From Geobacter sp. UBA5730 (GTDB lineage: Bacteria > Desulfobacterota > Desulfuromonadia > Geobacterales > Pseudopelobacteraceae): a DNA stretch of 64,000 nt. The notes under the pieces are model-generated. The model was not told where the DNA came from and ran no database searches. It saw only the letters and a list, made by a program, of their open reading frames with translations. The translations under genes were made by a program, and so were the position numbers. This document shows, one piece after another, positions 35,557 to 44,271 of the stretch. Location: contig DIGE01000014.1 of the NCBI GenBank assembly GCA_002419465.1, positions 434,001 to 498,000 of the forward strand, read 5' to 3'. The number at the start of each line of letters is the position of its first letter. Position 1 is the first letter of the stretch.

Positions 35557-36099
35557 TTATTTTTTTTGCACGTCGGTAAATTCAAAGCCCAGCAAGCTGT
35601 AGAATAATGAATCGTGCCAATCCCCTGCGGCCCAGCGGGTCTGGCGATGACGACCATCAAGCGTGAAGCCGAGCCGATTGAACATCACTTTCTTCGGTTC
35701 ATCAAAATCGTAGATTTCTGCCCAGAGCCGATGCAGACCAAGCTCGTCAAAGGCATAGCGAGCCATGGTCAATGACGCATCCGGGGCAAAGCAATCATCG
35801 ATATAAAGTGCGTCGGCACCAATATAGATGGAAAAATCGGCATGCTTGTTAACCCAGTCAATAGAACAGAGACCGCATGCGCCAAGCAGCCGCCCAGAGG
35901 CAAGCTCTTCAATGGCAAACATGATAGTCCTGGGGTCACTCAGAACCACCTTCTCATACCAGTCCAGCTGCCGATCCTGACCCAACTCACGATATTCACG
36001 AAAATATCTTCGATATTCCGGACGATTGCGCCACTCCAGCAGTTGCGGTAAATCCGTGCGCTCAATCGAGCGCAGGCCTACCAGACTCCCCTTTATCAT
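35557..36099 (-). CDS. GNAT-family acetyltransferase (PseH/sugar N-acetyltransferase-like)
   Basis: The ATG at 36099 overlaps the preceding stop (ATGA) and has GAGG eight bases upstream; 180 residues. Beta-strand and helix order follow the RimJ/RimL-like GNAT fold: VGLRSIERTDLPQLLEWRN, RLLGACGLCSIDW, DASLTMARYAFDELGLHRLWAEI and VMFNRLGFTLDGR. In pseudaminic and legionaminic acid pathways an enzyme of this class N-acetylates the amino sugar. The position next to the NeuB-like synthase supports that use, but the acceptor is inferred. Confidence 0.85.
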   Translation of the reverse strand: MIKGSLVGLRSIERTDLPQLLEWRNRPEYRRYFREYRELGQDRQLDWYEKVVLSDPRTIMFAIEELASGRLLGACGLCSIDWVNKHADFSIYIGADALYIDDCFAPDASLTMARYAFDELGLHRLWAEIYDFDEPKKVMFNRLGFTLDGRHRQTRWAAGDWHDSLFYSLLGFEFTDVQKK

Positions 36100-37181
36100 C
36101 GCTGACACCTCAAATCATAAAGATAAAGTGCATCTCCTCGCACCTTGGCCGTTGCTAACGATCTGCCGATAATTTCGTCTATGCAATATGGCGCAAAGGA
36201 ACCTTCAGGCGCGGGACGCAACGCTTCAAGGTCATCGGCATGCAAAATCTCGCCCTCGTGCATATCCCGGGTAATGCGCAGGCAGCGCCGTTGAACCACC
36301 ACGGTGTCCAGCTCGTTTTCTTCTATGCGTTTGACTCCGTCACCCAATGCCAGCTCCAACTCCCTGCTGCGATCAACCATATCGCGCCAACTGGCAGGAT
36401 TCATCGAAAAGGGGTGATCAGGGCCAATTCGGTCGTTGTTATCGGTAAAATGCTTCTCAATAACCCGTGCTCCCAAGGCGATGGCTCCAAGGACGGTAGC
36501 ATGGCCAGGAGTATGGTCAGACAGGCCCAGAATCATGCCGGGAAATTGACTTGCAAACCCCTGTAGAACCCGCAAGTTGATATACCGGAAATTTTCCAGA
36601 CTACCGGTATAATTGGTATTGCACTGCATCAGCACCAGCTGCCGGTTCCAGGCCAGCACAATACCAACCGCCCGCTCTACATCTGCCTGCGAAGAGGCCC
36701 CGGTAGCAAGCAATACAGGCTTACCACGCCGGGCTATGTAATCAATAATCGCTGGCCAAGTTATATCTCCTGAACCGATTTTGTATGCCGGCAGGTAGGG
36801 ATCGAGCAGATCAATGGCTTCAAGATCGTAGGGGGTGGTCATGAAATCGATCTTTGCGTCCCGCGCGGTCTTGATTAGATCTTCACTCCAAACACGGTCA
36901 CATTCATACTGCTGATACACTTCAAAAACCGACTTTTCCCAGTCAGACTGATGGCTGAGCTTGCCCCCCATATGCCTGAAACCATAGTCACTGACTATCT
37001 TTGCTGCCTTGAAATGTTGAAACTTCACGGCATCGGCACCAGCCTCCTTAGCGAGCCAGATCAGGTCCTTGGCTCGCTGTAGATCACCATCATGATTGGC
37101 AGCAAGATCGGCGATGAAATATGAAGGGCCATAGCTCGTAACGTTACGCCCATTAATTGTTATTGAGGTATCATATCGCAT
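36096..37181 (-). CDS. NeuB/PseI-family nonulosonic acid synthase
   Basis: The ATG at 37181 (MRYDTSITING) gives 361 residues. NeuB-family features are IADLAANHDGDLQRAKDLIWLAKEAGADAVKFQ, DFMTTPYD, YKIGSGDITW, LLATGAS and LGLSDHTPGHA. The metal-binding HFTDNNDRIGPDHPFS and a C-terminal SAF domain (RCLRITRDMHEGEILHADDLEALRP) follow. The enzyme condenses phosphoenolpyruvate with a six-carbon amino sugar to a nine-carbon nonulosonic acid. Whether the product is a pseudaminic, legionaminic or other type is not readable. It overlaps the RmlD-like gene by 11 bases. Confidence 0.9.
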   Translation of the reverse strand: MRYDTSITINGRNVTSYGPSYFIADLAANHDGDLQRAKDLIWLAKEAGADAVKFQHFKAAKIVSDYGFRHMGGKLSHQSDWEKSVFEVYQQYECDRVWSEDLIKTARDAKIDFMTTPYDLEAIDLLDPYLPAYKIGSGDITWPAIIDYIARRGKPVLLATGASSQADVERAVGIVLAWNRQLVLMQCNTNYTGSLENFRYINLRVLQGFASQFPGMILGLSDHTPGHATVLGAIALGARVIEKHFTDNNDRIGPDHPFSMNPASWRDMVDRSRELELALGDGVKRIEENELDTVVVQRRCLRITRDMHEGEILHADDLEALRPAPEGSFAPYCIDEIIGRSLATAKVRGDALYLYDLRCQR

Positions 37182-38049
37182 TCGCTTGTTCCTGATATGC
37201 GTCAGCAAGATGTGAAATCACTTCGGGCAGACAAGGCAGCCGATACCCCAGCAATGCTTCAGCCCGCGAGACATCCAGCCCAAGGCTTTCAGCCCGACAG
37301 ACGCCGCCGAGCATTTTGACACTTGCGACCCTGTCCCCTTCCAAACAGAAATCAAACCTTTCAGCAAAAGCCTCGATAAATGTCTTTTTACTAACAACGT
37401 CACCCGAGGCCACATTTAGTATTCCAACAGGACGCAGCTGTAGCAGATCAAATACTGCTGAAGAAAATGTCATTACGTCAATGCTTGAGGTGAAAAAGTC
37501 ATCAAAAAGTGTCAAGGCCTCACGGCGTTTCAATGCGCCAAGCACCCACTCCACAAAGGTCGGTTTATCTGTGGTGCCACGAAAACCAACGATGTTCGTC
37601 CGAATCACCAAAGAATTGGGAGCTGTCAGCGCAAAATGCTCACCGGCATACTTGGTCCGGGCATATTCATTCAACAGTCGAACAGGTGCATCTTCACTAT
37701 GAAGGCTTGCCCCATCGCCTGTATAGTAGTGGTCTGTCGAAACCTGGATCAGATATGACCGGGATTTTTGAGCATACTCTGCCAGGACTGCTACACATCT
37801 CGCGTTAACCAGATACGCGGCCTCCGGATTCCGCTCACATTCAAGCAACTCTGTCAGAGCTGCTGCATTAACGATTACCTGAGGACGAACCGCATCAAGT
37901 ACCGTTGCCAAGATAGTGGCATCTGCGACGTCACACGACAACTCAGCACCACGCCGGGCAAGACCGACAGCCGAAACATTTCTCGTCACGGCCTCTTTCA
38001 CCAGTGCCTGGCCAAGCATCCCGGTGCTGCCGACAATCAGAACCGTCAT
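37171..38049 (-). CDS. RmlD-like SDR nucleotide-sugar reductase
   Basis: The 292-residue protein begins with the cofactor motif IVGSTGMLGQALVKEA. It has VIVNAAALTELLECERNPE, the active-site region QVSTDHYYTG and the YxxxK pair in EYARTKYAGE, characteristic of dTDP-4-dehydrorhamnose-reductase relatives. Here it more likely reduces a keto-sugar on the way to a modified nonulosonic acid, because the neighbours are NeuB-like and PseB-like. Such an SDR is not part of the standard pseudaminate pathway, which makes the final sugar likely non-standard. Confidence 0.85.
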   Translation of the reverse strand: MTVLIVGSTGMLGQALVKEAVTRNVSAVGLARRGAELSCDVADATILATVLDAVRPQVIVNAAALTELLECERNPEAAYLVNARCVAVLAEYAQKSRSYLIQVSTDHYYTGDGASLHSEDAPVRLLNEYARTKYAGEHFALTAPNSLVIRTNIVGFRGTTDKPTFVEWVLGALKRREALTLFDDFFTSSIDVMTFSSAVFDLLQLRPVGILNVASGDVVSKKTFIEAFAERFDFCLEGDRVASVKMLGGVCRAESLGLDVSRAEALLGYRLPCLPEVISHLADAYQEQANAI

Positions 38050-38083
38050 GATAGTCCCTGCACGACTCTCTCACCAGCGGCCA

Positions 38084-38704
38084 TCAATTCTTTTCCAGCA
38101 GAAACCAGGTAATATCGTCCTGTTTGAATACCGAATCACGATGGTAAACAAAACCGTAGTTGACAAGCCGGAGGTCGGAGAACCGCTCCAACATTTCACC
38201 GGCAAAGTCTCGCTTGAACAGCTTTCCCTCATGCCCCCGATATAGAATTTCGACTGGTCTCGGGTTGTAATATTCAACAAGGCAGATATATCTTTTAGAA
38301 CTGGCATACAGAGATTCATAGACCTGAGAAAGATTCTCAGGATTGATATGAATCAGGACCGTCTTGGTAAACACCAAGTCACGTTGGTAATCAGACAAGA
38401 AATCCAGAATTGATCGATGGTAAACCTTGATCCGGTTTATCTGCTGCAATTCATCTACCGCTTTCCGGTTAATTTCTATTGCAGAAAGTTCAGCATCCGG
38501 CAATAATCTTTGCAAAGCTAGCAGGTTCATGCCGATATTGGCACCGAACTCAAGGATCGACCCTACACCTTCGGTACAACTCAAAACTTTAGAAAATAGG
38601 GCTAAATTGCTTGCCAGAAGGGCTTCACTCCGGTTTCGTTCAAGATATTCATCTCCGAACTCCCCGGCCCAGAACTTCTCCTGCTCAGTCAAATATTCTT
38701 GCAT
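38084..38704 (-). CDS. Pseudaminic-acid-biosynthesis-associated methylase
   Basis: The ATG at 38704 gives 206 residues starting MQEYLTEQEKFWAGEFGDEY, the diagnostic start of the methylase family found in pseudaminic-acid gene clusters. A SAM-binding core follows: SILEFGANIGMNLLALQ, LSAIEINRKAVDEL and the VFTKTVLIHINPENL segment. The family's exact methyl acceptor is not established; a sugar or its precursor is assumed from context. The downstream gap is 34 bases, within the same strand-uniform run. Confidence 0.88.
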   Translation of the reverse strand: MQEYLTEQEKFWAGEFGDEYLERNRSEALLASNLALFSKVLSCTEGVGSILEFGANIGMNLLALQRLLPDAELSAIEINRKAVDELQQINRIKVYHRSILDFLSDYQRDLVFTKTVLIHINPENLSQVYESLYASSKRYICLVEYYNPRPVEILYRGHEGKLFKRDFAGEMLERFSDLRLVNYGFVYHRDSVFKQDDITWFLLEKN

Positions 38705-38758
38705 TATTTCTGACTCCCTTTCGATGCACACCACCTCTATGCAGGACCACATGCAAAC

Positions 38759-39520
38759 TCAATATTCAAGTTTCTTCTGCTCAACGTGCGCATTGATCAA
38801 AAACCAATCGGGATGGCGGTCCATCAGAAGCAGGACATCCTCGAGAGAATACAGCGGATTGTCAGGATATAAAGCCTCAATTATCCGCCTGATCAGCTCA
38901 AAATCGTCAGCCGTGTCCACCGTCCATCGGTGCCGGCTTTGATCATCCCGATAGCTCAAATTGCCGAGTGCGTAACGATCCGGATGGCGATAGATGAATG
39001 GCGTGACATGTTCCCGGTCCGGCAGCAGCATCCCCTCGTTGAACGCTGCAGCCAGTGATTTGAACGAGAAAACCTCTGTATCCATGCCTCGCGGATAGGA
39101 CGGCACAATCCGGTTCGACACGTAATCAAAAGCAGGGTGGCTGGTCAAAAAATAGTTAATTACCTGGTCGATAACTGCCGGATCAATCAGCGGGCAATCG
39201 GAAGTGACCCGAACAATGACGTCTGCCCCATGGGTCACGGCGGTCTCGTAATATCGGGCCAGCACGTCATCTTCCGAGCCGCGACAGACAGGAACCATAA
39301 GGGAATCACCTAATGCCACGATAGGTTCATCTTCAGGGTTGACGGTTGTGGCAATTACCAGTTCATCAGCCAGATGGACCCGTTTGAGCCGCTCGATTTG
39401 GTGTTCCAGTAACGATTTACCCAGCACGGTTTTGAGCACTTTGCCAGGCAGCCGTGTCGAGGTCATCCTCGCTTGGACAATAATGACTATTTTTATGCCG
39501 TTACCTGACGAAGTACTCAT
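38759..39520 (-). CDS. SpsF-type cytidylyltransferase
   Basis: From an ATG at 39520, 253 residues starting MSTSSGNGIKIVIIVQARMTSTRLPGKVLK, the nucleotide-binding signature of CMP-sugar synthetases of the SpsF (spore-coat) group. VTSDCPLIDPAVIDQ, RGMDTEVFSF and HRWTVDTADDFELI are typical. It should activate the nonulosonic acid with CMP for transfer. Classical clusters use PseF/NeuA-like enzymes instead. An upstream in-frame GTG at 39550 overlaps pseB and is less likely. Confidence 0.87.
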   Translation of the reverse strand: MSTSSGNGIKIVIIVQARMTSTRLPGKVLKTVLGKSLLEHQIERLKRVHLADELVIATTVNPEDEPIVALGDSLMVPVCRGSEDDVLARYYETAVTHGADVIVRVTSDCPLIDPAVIDQVINYFLTSHPAFDYVSNRIVPSYPRGMDTEVFSFKSLAAAFNEGMLLPDREHVTPFIYRHPDRYALGNLSYRDDQSRHRWTVDTADDFELIRRIIEALYPDNPLYSLEDVLLLMDRHPDWFLINAHVEQKKLEY

Positions 39521-39527
39521 AATAAAA

Positions 39528-40553
39528 TTAACCAGTTGGCTGCACAGCACTGAAGTCTGCCATTACGTGAGATTTAATCAACGCCCTAAGCTCCTCAACA
39601 TCTAGCCAGGCACTATTAGTGCCACTGTCATACTTGAAGCCGTAGTTACATTCCTGCCCACCAAAGGAGCGGGTAAATTCCGCCACATTCCATAAGGGCA
39701 TTGAAGGTAATATCACGAAATATTTAGAGAATTCAATTGTACTGAGGGCATCCGTCACGGTTATCATTTCCTCATGCAGCTTTTCTCCGGGCCGGATACC
39801 GACAATCTCCCGCCGGCACTGCGGGCCGATGGCCTCAGCCAGATCGGTAATTCGGTAGCTCGGTATTTTAGGCACAAATATCTCCCCACCCCACATCTGC
39901 TCCAAGGCATAAAGAACAAGCTTAACCCCATCTTCAAGGGTGATATTAAAGCGAGTCATCCGTTCATCAGTGATCGGCAGCACACCATTTTTCCGCTTTT
40001 CCAGAAAAAATGGGACGACACTTCCTCTACTTCCAAGAACATTGCCATATCGTACCACTGAGAATTTGATATCTCGTTGCCCGCGAAAATTGTTTGCAGC
40101 GGTGAATAATTTGTCTGAGCAGAGCTTTGTAGCACCGTAAAGGTTTATGGGAGCCGCTGCTTTATCGGTACTGAGAGCAACAACCTTTTGCACCCCGCAA
40201 TCTATACAACCCTCAATTACATTCTGGGCGCCAAGAATGTTGGTTTTTATCGCCTCAAATGGGTTGTACTCTGTTGCGGGAACCTGCTTCAGCGCTGCAG
40301 CATGGATAACAATGTCAACCCCTTCAAGTGCGCGTCGCAATCGGTCGCGGTCTCTCACATCACCAATAAAATAACGCATTGCCGGGTATTTTTGTGGCGA
40401 GAACTGTTGCGCCATCTCGAACTGCTTCATTTCATCACGGGAATACACCACCAAACGCTTAACTTCCGGGAACTGATTAAGCACAGTTGCCACAAATTTT
40501 TGTCCGAAGGACCCGGTGCCGCCAGTAACAAGAATTGATCTATCGTTTAACAA
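39528..40553 (-). CDS. pseB: UDP-GlcNAc 4,6-dehydratase (inverting), PseB-like
   Basis: TTG start at 40553 with GGAG seven bases upstream; 341 residues. The extended SDR has TGGTGSFGQKFV, the PseB-specific VYSRDEMKQFEMAQQF, HAAALKQVPATEYNPFEAIKTN and the active-site STDKAAAPINLYGATK (YxxxK). PseB removes water from UDP-GlcNAc and inverts C5, the committed step to pseudaminic acid. It lies upstream of spsF-like, methylase and NeuB-like genes. The aminotransferase that should act next (PseC) is not in this window. Confidence 0.93.
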   Translation of the reverse strand: MLNDRSILVTGGTGSFGQKFVATVLNQFPEVKRLVVYSRDEMKQFEMAQQFSPQKYPAMRYFIGDVRDRDRLRRALEGVDIVIHAAALKQVPATEYNPFEAIKTNILGAQNVIEGCIDCGVQKVVALSTDKAAAPINLYGATKLCSDKLFTAANNFRGQRDIKFSVVRYGNVLGSRGSVVPFFLEKRKNGVLPITDERMTRFNITLEDGVKLVLYALEQMWGGEIFVPKIPSYRITDLAEAIGPQCRREIVGIRPGEKLHEEMITVTDALSTIEFSKYFVILPSMPLWNVAEFTRSFGGQECNYGFKYDSGTNSAWLDVEELRALIKSHVMADFSAVQPTG

Positions 40554-40568
40554 TATAATTCTCCTGAC

Positions 40569-41513
40569 TTAGAAACACATCATCGTCACTACATCTCGCA
40601 TCAGATATTTCGGCTCCCAGCCCAACACTTTTTTCGCTTTTGCCGGATTACCACAACTCAGCATAATCTCTGAAGGCCGCAACAGACTTGGATCAGTTAC
40701 GACATGTTGCTGCCAATCAAGCCCAAACTGCTCGAAAGCACACTGAACAAGAGAGCCAAGCGTATTTGACTTGCCTGTGGCGATCACATAATCGTCAGGC
40801 ACCGGCTGTTGCAGCATCAACCACATGGCTTCAACGTATTCAGGTGCCCACCCCCAGTCCCGTGCTATGGAAATGTTACCGAGATGCAGTTTTTCAGTGC
40901 TGCCTGAGGCTATACGCTTGGCAGCTTTAATGATTTTTTGGGTAACAAAACGTTCGGGGCGGAGTGGAGATTCGTGATTGAAGAGGATGCCGGTACAGGC
41001 AAAGAGATTGTAGGCCTCACGGTAATTGGCCACCTCCCAAAAGGCGGTGGCCTTGGCAACGGCATAGGGGCTACGGGGGCGAAAGGGGGTGGACTCATCG
41101 GCGGGCTGCCCGTCGGTATTACCAAAACACTCGCTGGAACCCGCACTATACAGCCTGACCGGCCGCCCCAGGAAACGGATCACCTCCAGTAGGTTAAGGG
41201 TGCCAACACTAATGCTTTCCAGGGTTTCGACCGGTTGATCAAAGGAAAGCCCGACTGAACTCTGACCAGCCAGGTTGTATATCTCGTCGGCCTGTACCTT
41301 GGCCAAGACCTGCAAGACGCTTCGGAAATCGTTGAGCGCCATGGAGTGACAGCTGACCTGCTCTCTGATGCCAAGGGTGAGAAGATTCGGGAAGCTGGTT
41401 GCCTGGGCGTCACGGGCCGTGCCATGCACCCGATACCCCTTCTGCAGCAACAATTGTGCAAGATAGCTACCGTCCTGGCCTGAAATGCCACAAATCAACG
41501 CTGTTTTGGCCAT
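40569..41513 (-). CDS. gmd: GDP-mannose 4,6-dehydratase-like SDR
   Basis: The 314-residue protein begins MAKTALICGISGQDGSYLAQLLLQKGY, the GMD cofactor motif. It continues with EIYNLAGQSSVGLSFDQP, YSAGSSECFG, SPYAVAKATAFW (YxxxK) and ILFNHESPLRPERFVTQKI. GMD converts GDP-mannose to GDP-4-keto-6-deoxymannose, a precursor of fucose, rhamnose or perosamine. It is somewhat shorter than the usual 340-370 residues. Relatives with the same motif can use other GDP-sugars, so the exact donor is not certain. Confidence 0.87.
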   Translation of the reverse strand: MAKTALICGISGQDGSYLAQLLLQKGYRVHGTARDAQATSFPNLLTLGIREQVSCHSMALNDFRSVLQVLAKVQADEIYNLAGQSSVGLSFDQPVETLESISVGTLNLLEVIRFLGRPVRLYSAGSSECFGNTDGQPADESTPFRPRSPYAVAKATAFWEVANYREAYNLFACTGILFNHESPLRPERFVTQKIIKAAKRIASGSTEKLHLGNISIARDWGWAPEYVEAMWLMLQQPVPDDYVIATGKSNTLGSLVQCAFEQFGLDWQQHVVTDPSLLRPSEIMLSCGNPAKAKKVLGWEPKYLMRDVVTMMCF

Positions 41514-41571
41514 AGAACGATTGCACCTTTATCTTTGAAAGTTTTACGGACAGGCCAGCACGCCACGTACT

Positions 41572-42981
41572 TTACATCACCTCTAACGCCTCTCGTACTT
41601 CACGGTTCCACGGCTCTATCTCCAGTGCTCGCTGATAGAAGCTTCTGGACTCATCAGGTCGGCCAACGGCCTGACATATCTGTCCGAGTGCAGCCAGAAT
41701 CTCAATGTCACGGGGATGCTCGCGGAACATATCGAGATACATATGGATGGCATCATCGGTCCGACCAGCTGCTACAAAATACAGATCAGCCAGATTCTTT
41801 TTAAAATTTATATTGGTGGGGTCCAGCTTGACTGCCTGCTCATAGGCCACCTGCGCAGCTCCCGGGTCACCAAGGCTGTAAGCCACCACCCCTAAATCAT
41901 TATGAACCACGGCATGCTGGGGGTAACTGGCCAAGGCCTCCTCCAACAGCTCTCTGGCTTGACTAGACTGGCCCTGCTGCACAAGCTGACGGGCATCGCT
42001 AACCAGCTGATCCACCGGACGAACAGGTCGCGGGACCGACGGCTGTGCTGACTGAGGTTGTACGCTGAGTGCCTGCCGAGCCTCCGTGTTCCAGGGCTCT
42101 ATTTCCAGAGCCTGGTGGTAGAAGGCCTTGGCCTCCTCCAATCGGTCGACTGCTGTACAGATGTGGCCTAGATTGGTCAACGTCTCGACATCACGTGGGT
42201 TCTGCTTCAGCAAATCCAGATAGATATGAATGGCATCATCAACACGATTTACTATGGAGAAGTAGAGATCGGCCAAATTTCTGGCAAAGGTGACGTTGCC
42301 GGGCTGCTGTTTGTGAGCAATTTCGTATTTTTGCTGGGCCGCGGCAGTATCGCCAAGCTGGTAGCAGAGCACTCCCAGGTCGTTCTGAAACAAAGCGTTG
42401 GCCGGTTGTCTGGCAACCAACTCCTCCAGCAGTGAGCGGGCCTCAGCCAGACTACCTTGAGACACCAACAGCTGGGCCTCCTGATACCGTTGTTGATCGC
42501 TCTTCGTCGGAATGGCTGCTTTTGCAGGGACCGAATGAGATGACTCAAGCTGCTCACGTTGAGGAGGAGCGTCAAGCGTTCTCGAGCCCGCCAGGGCACT
42601 GCCCAGCTGCCCCAGGGCGATCAATGCCTCAGTATCACGTGGGTTACGCTTGACCACCTCCAGGTAGATATCCACCGCTTCTTCCAACCAACCCAGTTCT
42701 ACTGCATAAAAATCGGCCAGATTTTTGCGAAAAAGAATCGTATCAGGCTGTAGACGTGCGGCCTTTTCATGATGCGCCAAGGCCAGGGTCGGGTTGCCGG
42801 CATGATGGTAAAGTACCCCGAGGTCATTATGTGCCAGCGCAAAGGATGGAAAGGTGATCAGAAACTCTTTGATCCGACGAATGGCCTCCTCGGGTGCAAG
42901 CCCCTGAAGCAAGGCGGTCAGACGGTCATAGACCGCTCCTTCATCATGGCTTGCGGTTTCCAGCAACATATGTGTCGTCAC
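41572..42981 (-). CDS. TPR protein with three long internal repeats
   Basis: The GTG at 42981 is preferred because AAGGAG lies six bases upstream; alternatives are a GTG at 43005 and an ATG at 42969. About 469 residues contain three large modules of about 130-140 residues. Each has the order xHNDLGVxxYxxG, FxxNLADxY, DDAIHIYL, NPRD(V/I)E and ALEIEPWN. Each module is a cluster of TPRs. Such proteins are scaffolds; here it may organise the glycosyltransferases or acceptor. No catalytic domain is visible. It is second in the run beginning at 44193. Confidence 0.85.
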   Translation of the reverse strand: MTTHMLLETASHDEGAVYDRLTALLQGLAPEEAIRRIKEFLITFPSFALAHNDLGVLYHHAGNPTLALAHHEKAARLQPDTILFRKNLADFYAVELGWLEEAVDIYLEVVKRNPRDTEALIALGQLGSALAGSRTLDAPPQREQLESSHSVPAKAAIPTKSDQQRYQEAQLLVSQGSLAEARSLLEELVARQPANALFQNDLGVLCYQLGDTAAAQQKYEIAHKQQPGNVTFARNLADLYFSIVNRVDDAIHIYLDLLKQNPRDVETLTNLGHICTAVDRLEEAKAFYHQALEIEPWNTEARQALSVQPQSAQPSVPRPVRPVDQLVSDARQLVQQGQSSQARELLEEALASYPQHAVVHNDLGVVAYSLGDPGAAQVAYEQAVKLDPTNINFKKNLADLYFVAAGRTDDAIHMYLDMFREHPRDIEILAALGQICQAVGRPDESRSFYQRALEIEPWNREVREALEVM

Positions 42982-43011
42982 ATCACACTCCTTCGTATCC
43001 GTCACAAGGCC

Positions 43012-44193
43012 TTAAAATCCCGTGAGTGCATACCCGTTGATTTCATCGGCTGAGCTATCCATGCTGCGACCAGAGGCATCCTTGCCTTTGAAAGCAAACA
43101 CTAGGTGTTTCGGATCGATGGTGGCAGTGCCGTCGGCATTCTGGCTCAGCCGGAACTTGATGGTGGCCTCTTGTGTCTCAGTATCGTAGGTTACTAGTAG
43201 CGGGAAACGTGGCACTGAAACCTCTTGGGAGGAAACCGGCATGGTGTTGTTATAGTAGCCGCCCTCGGCGTTATTAGCACGGCTAATCGACCAGTTAAGC
43301 GGGTTGATAACCGAGGAAATATCCATTTTTTCAGAAAAGGTGAAGGTAATAGAGAACTCCTTGGAACTGTCGGGTGCCAGCAAGGCTGGATCCAAGGCCC
43401 ACAGTGGCGTTCCGGCCCCCAGCAACTCGGCAAACCCCCCACTCTTTGAGGTGTCCATTGCGACAATTTTCGGCTTATTGATGACAAATTTAAGGTCTTG
43501 CGCCAGGGTGTAGTCAGATCTGGTGAGTATGCTGAGCTGCTGCTGTGCCTTGTCCGTTTCACCCAGAGCATCGTAGGCCACCCCTAGCTCGTAGTTTGCA
43601 GCGAAAAAATCCTTTTTAAGCGTCAGGGACTTTTCCAGATTTTTTGCCGCATCTTCATACTTGCCCTGCTTGTTATAGAGCATGCCCAAGCTGTAGAAGA
43701 CGTTGCCATCACGAGGCGAAATCTTCTCAGCTTTCCTGAACTGGGCCTCGGCCTCACCCAACCGGTCGGTGTTCATATAGAGATGCCCCAGGGTGTAATC
43801 GGGAACCGGGTTAAGCGGGTCCATCCGGGCAGCTTTTTTGAAATTTTTTTCAGCTTCTACGTAGTTTTTGTCCTGCAGATAGGCGTTGCCCAGGTTGACC
43901 AAAGAGTTGACTGACAGCGGCTGCAGCCGCACCGACTCCTTGAACTCCTTGATGGCGTCCTTGGTCTTGTTCTGCTGCAGATAGAGGTTGCCCAGATAGG
44001 TATGGGCCGTATCATTTTCCGGGTCAAAGGCCAGAGCTTTTCTGAACTCCTTGATGGCGGCATCGTTATTATTGTTCTGCATGTATTTGGCGGCCTGCTG
44101 GATGGCATACTGAGCCAGGGTCGAACGCTGGCTCTGGGCGGCCAGGGCGCCGGCAAAGATAGCGTCCGGACTTTGATCAAAGATTTGGCTCAT
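43012..44193 (-). CDS. TPR protein with C-terminal beta-sandwich-like domain
   Basis: The ATG at 44193 (MSQIFDQSPDAIFAGAL) gives 393 residues, with an AGGAGGG sequence upstream. About six TPR repeats span residues 30-240 (AAIKEFRKALAFDPENDTAHTYLGNLYLQ and similar). A 130-residue C-terminal domain with SITFTFSEKMDISSVINPLNWS and FRLSQNADG looks like an Ig-type beta-sandwich. No signal peptide is present, so it is probably cytoplasmic. It heads the large minus-strand run. Its role is unknown, perhaps assembly or scaffolding for flagellin modification. Confidence 0.82.
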   Translation of the reverse strand: MSQIFDQSPDAIFAGALAAQSQRSTLAQYAIQQAAKYMQNNNNDAAIKEFRKALAFDPENDTAHTYLGNLYLQQNKTKDAIKEFKESVRLQPLSVNSLVNLGNAYLQDKNYVEAEKNFKKAARMDPLNPVPDYTLGHLYMNTDRLGEAEAQFRKAEKISPRDGNVFYSLGMLYNKQGKYEDAAKNLEKSLTLKKDFFAANYELGVAYDALGETDKAQQQLSILTRSDYTLAQDLKFVINKPKIVAMDTSKSGGFAELLGAGTPLWALDPALLAPDSSKEFSITFTFSEKMDISSVINPLNWSISRANNAEGGYYNNTMPVSSQEVSVPRFPLLVTYDTETQEATIKFRLSQNADGTATIDPKHLVFAFKGKDASGRSMDSSADEINGYALTGF

Positions 44194-44221
44194 GGTCCTG
44201 CCCTCCTTTCCTGATGATGAT

Positions 44222-44250
44222 ACTATACGGCGTATTGTTCTTTTCGGCAA
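44222..44250 (-). promoter_or_regulatory. Sigma-70-type promoter of the glycosylation island
   Basis: On the minus strand TTGCCG (44250-44245) and TATAGT (44227-44222) are 17 bases apart, with 4/6 and 5/6 consensus matches. The start near 44215 leaves a short leader to the ATG at 44193. It may drive the whole run down to the glycosyltransferase at 22185. Confidence 0.55.
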
Positions 44251-44271
44251 ATCTACACAAAAGATTGAGGG

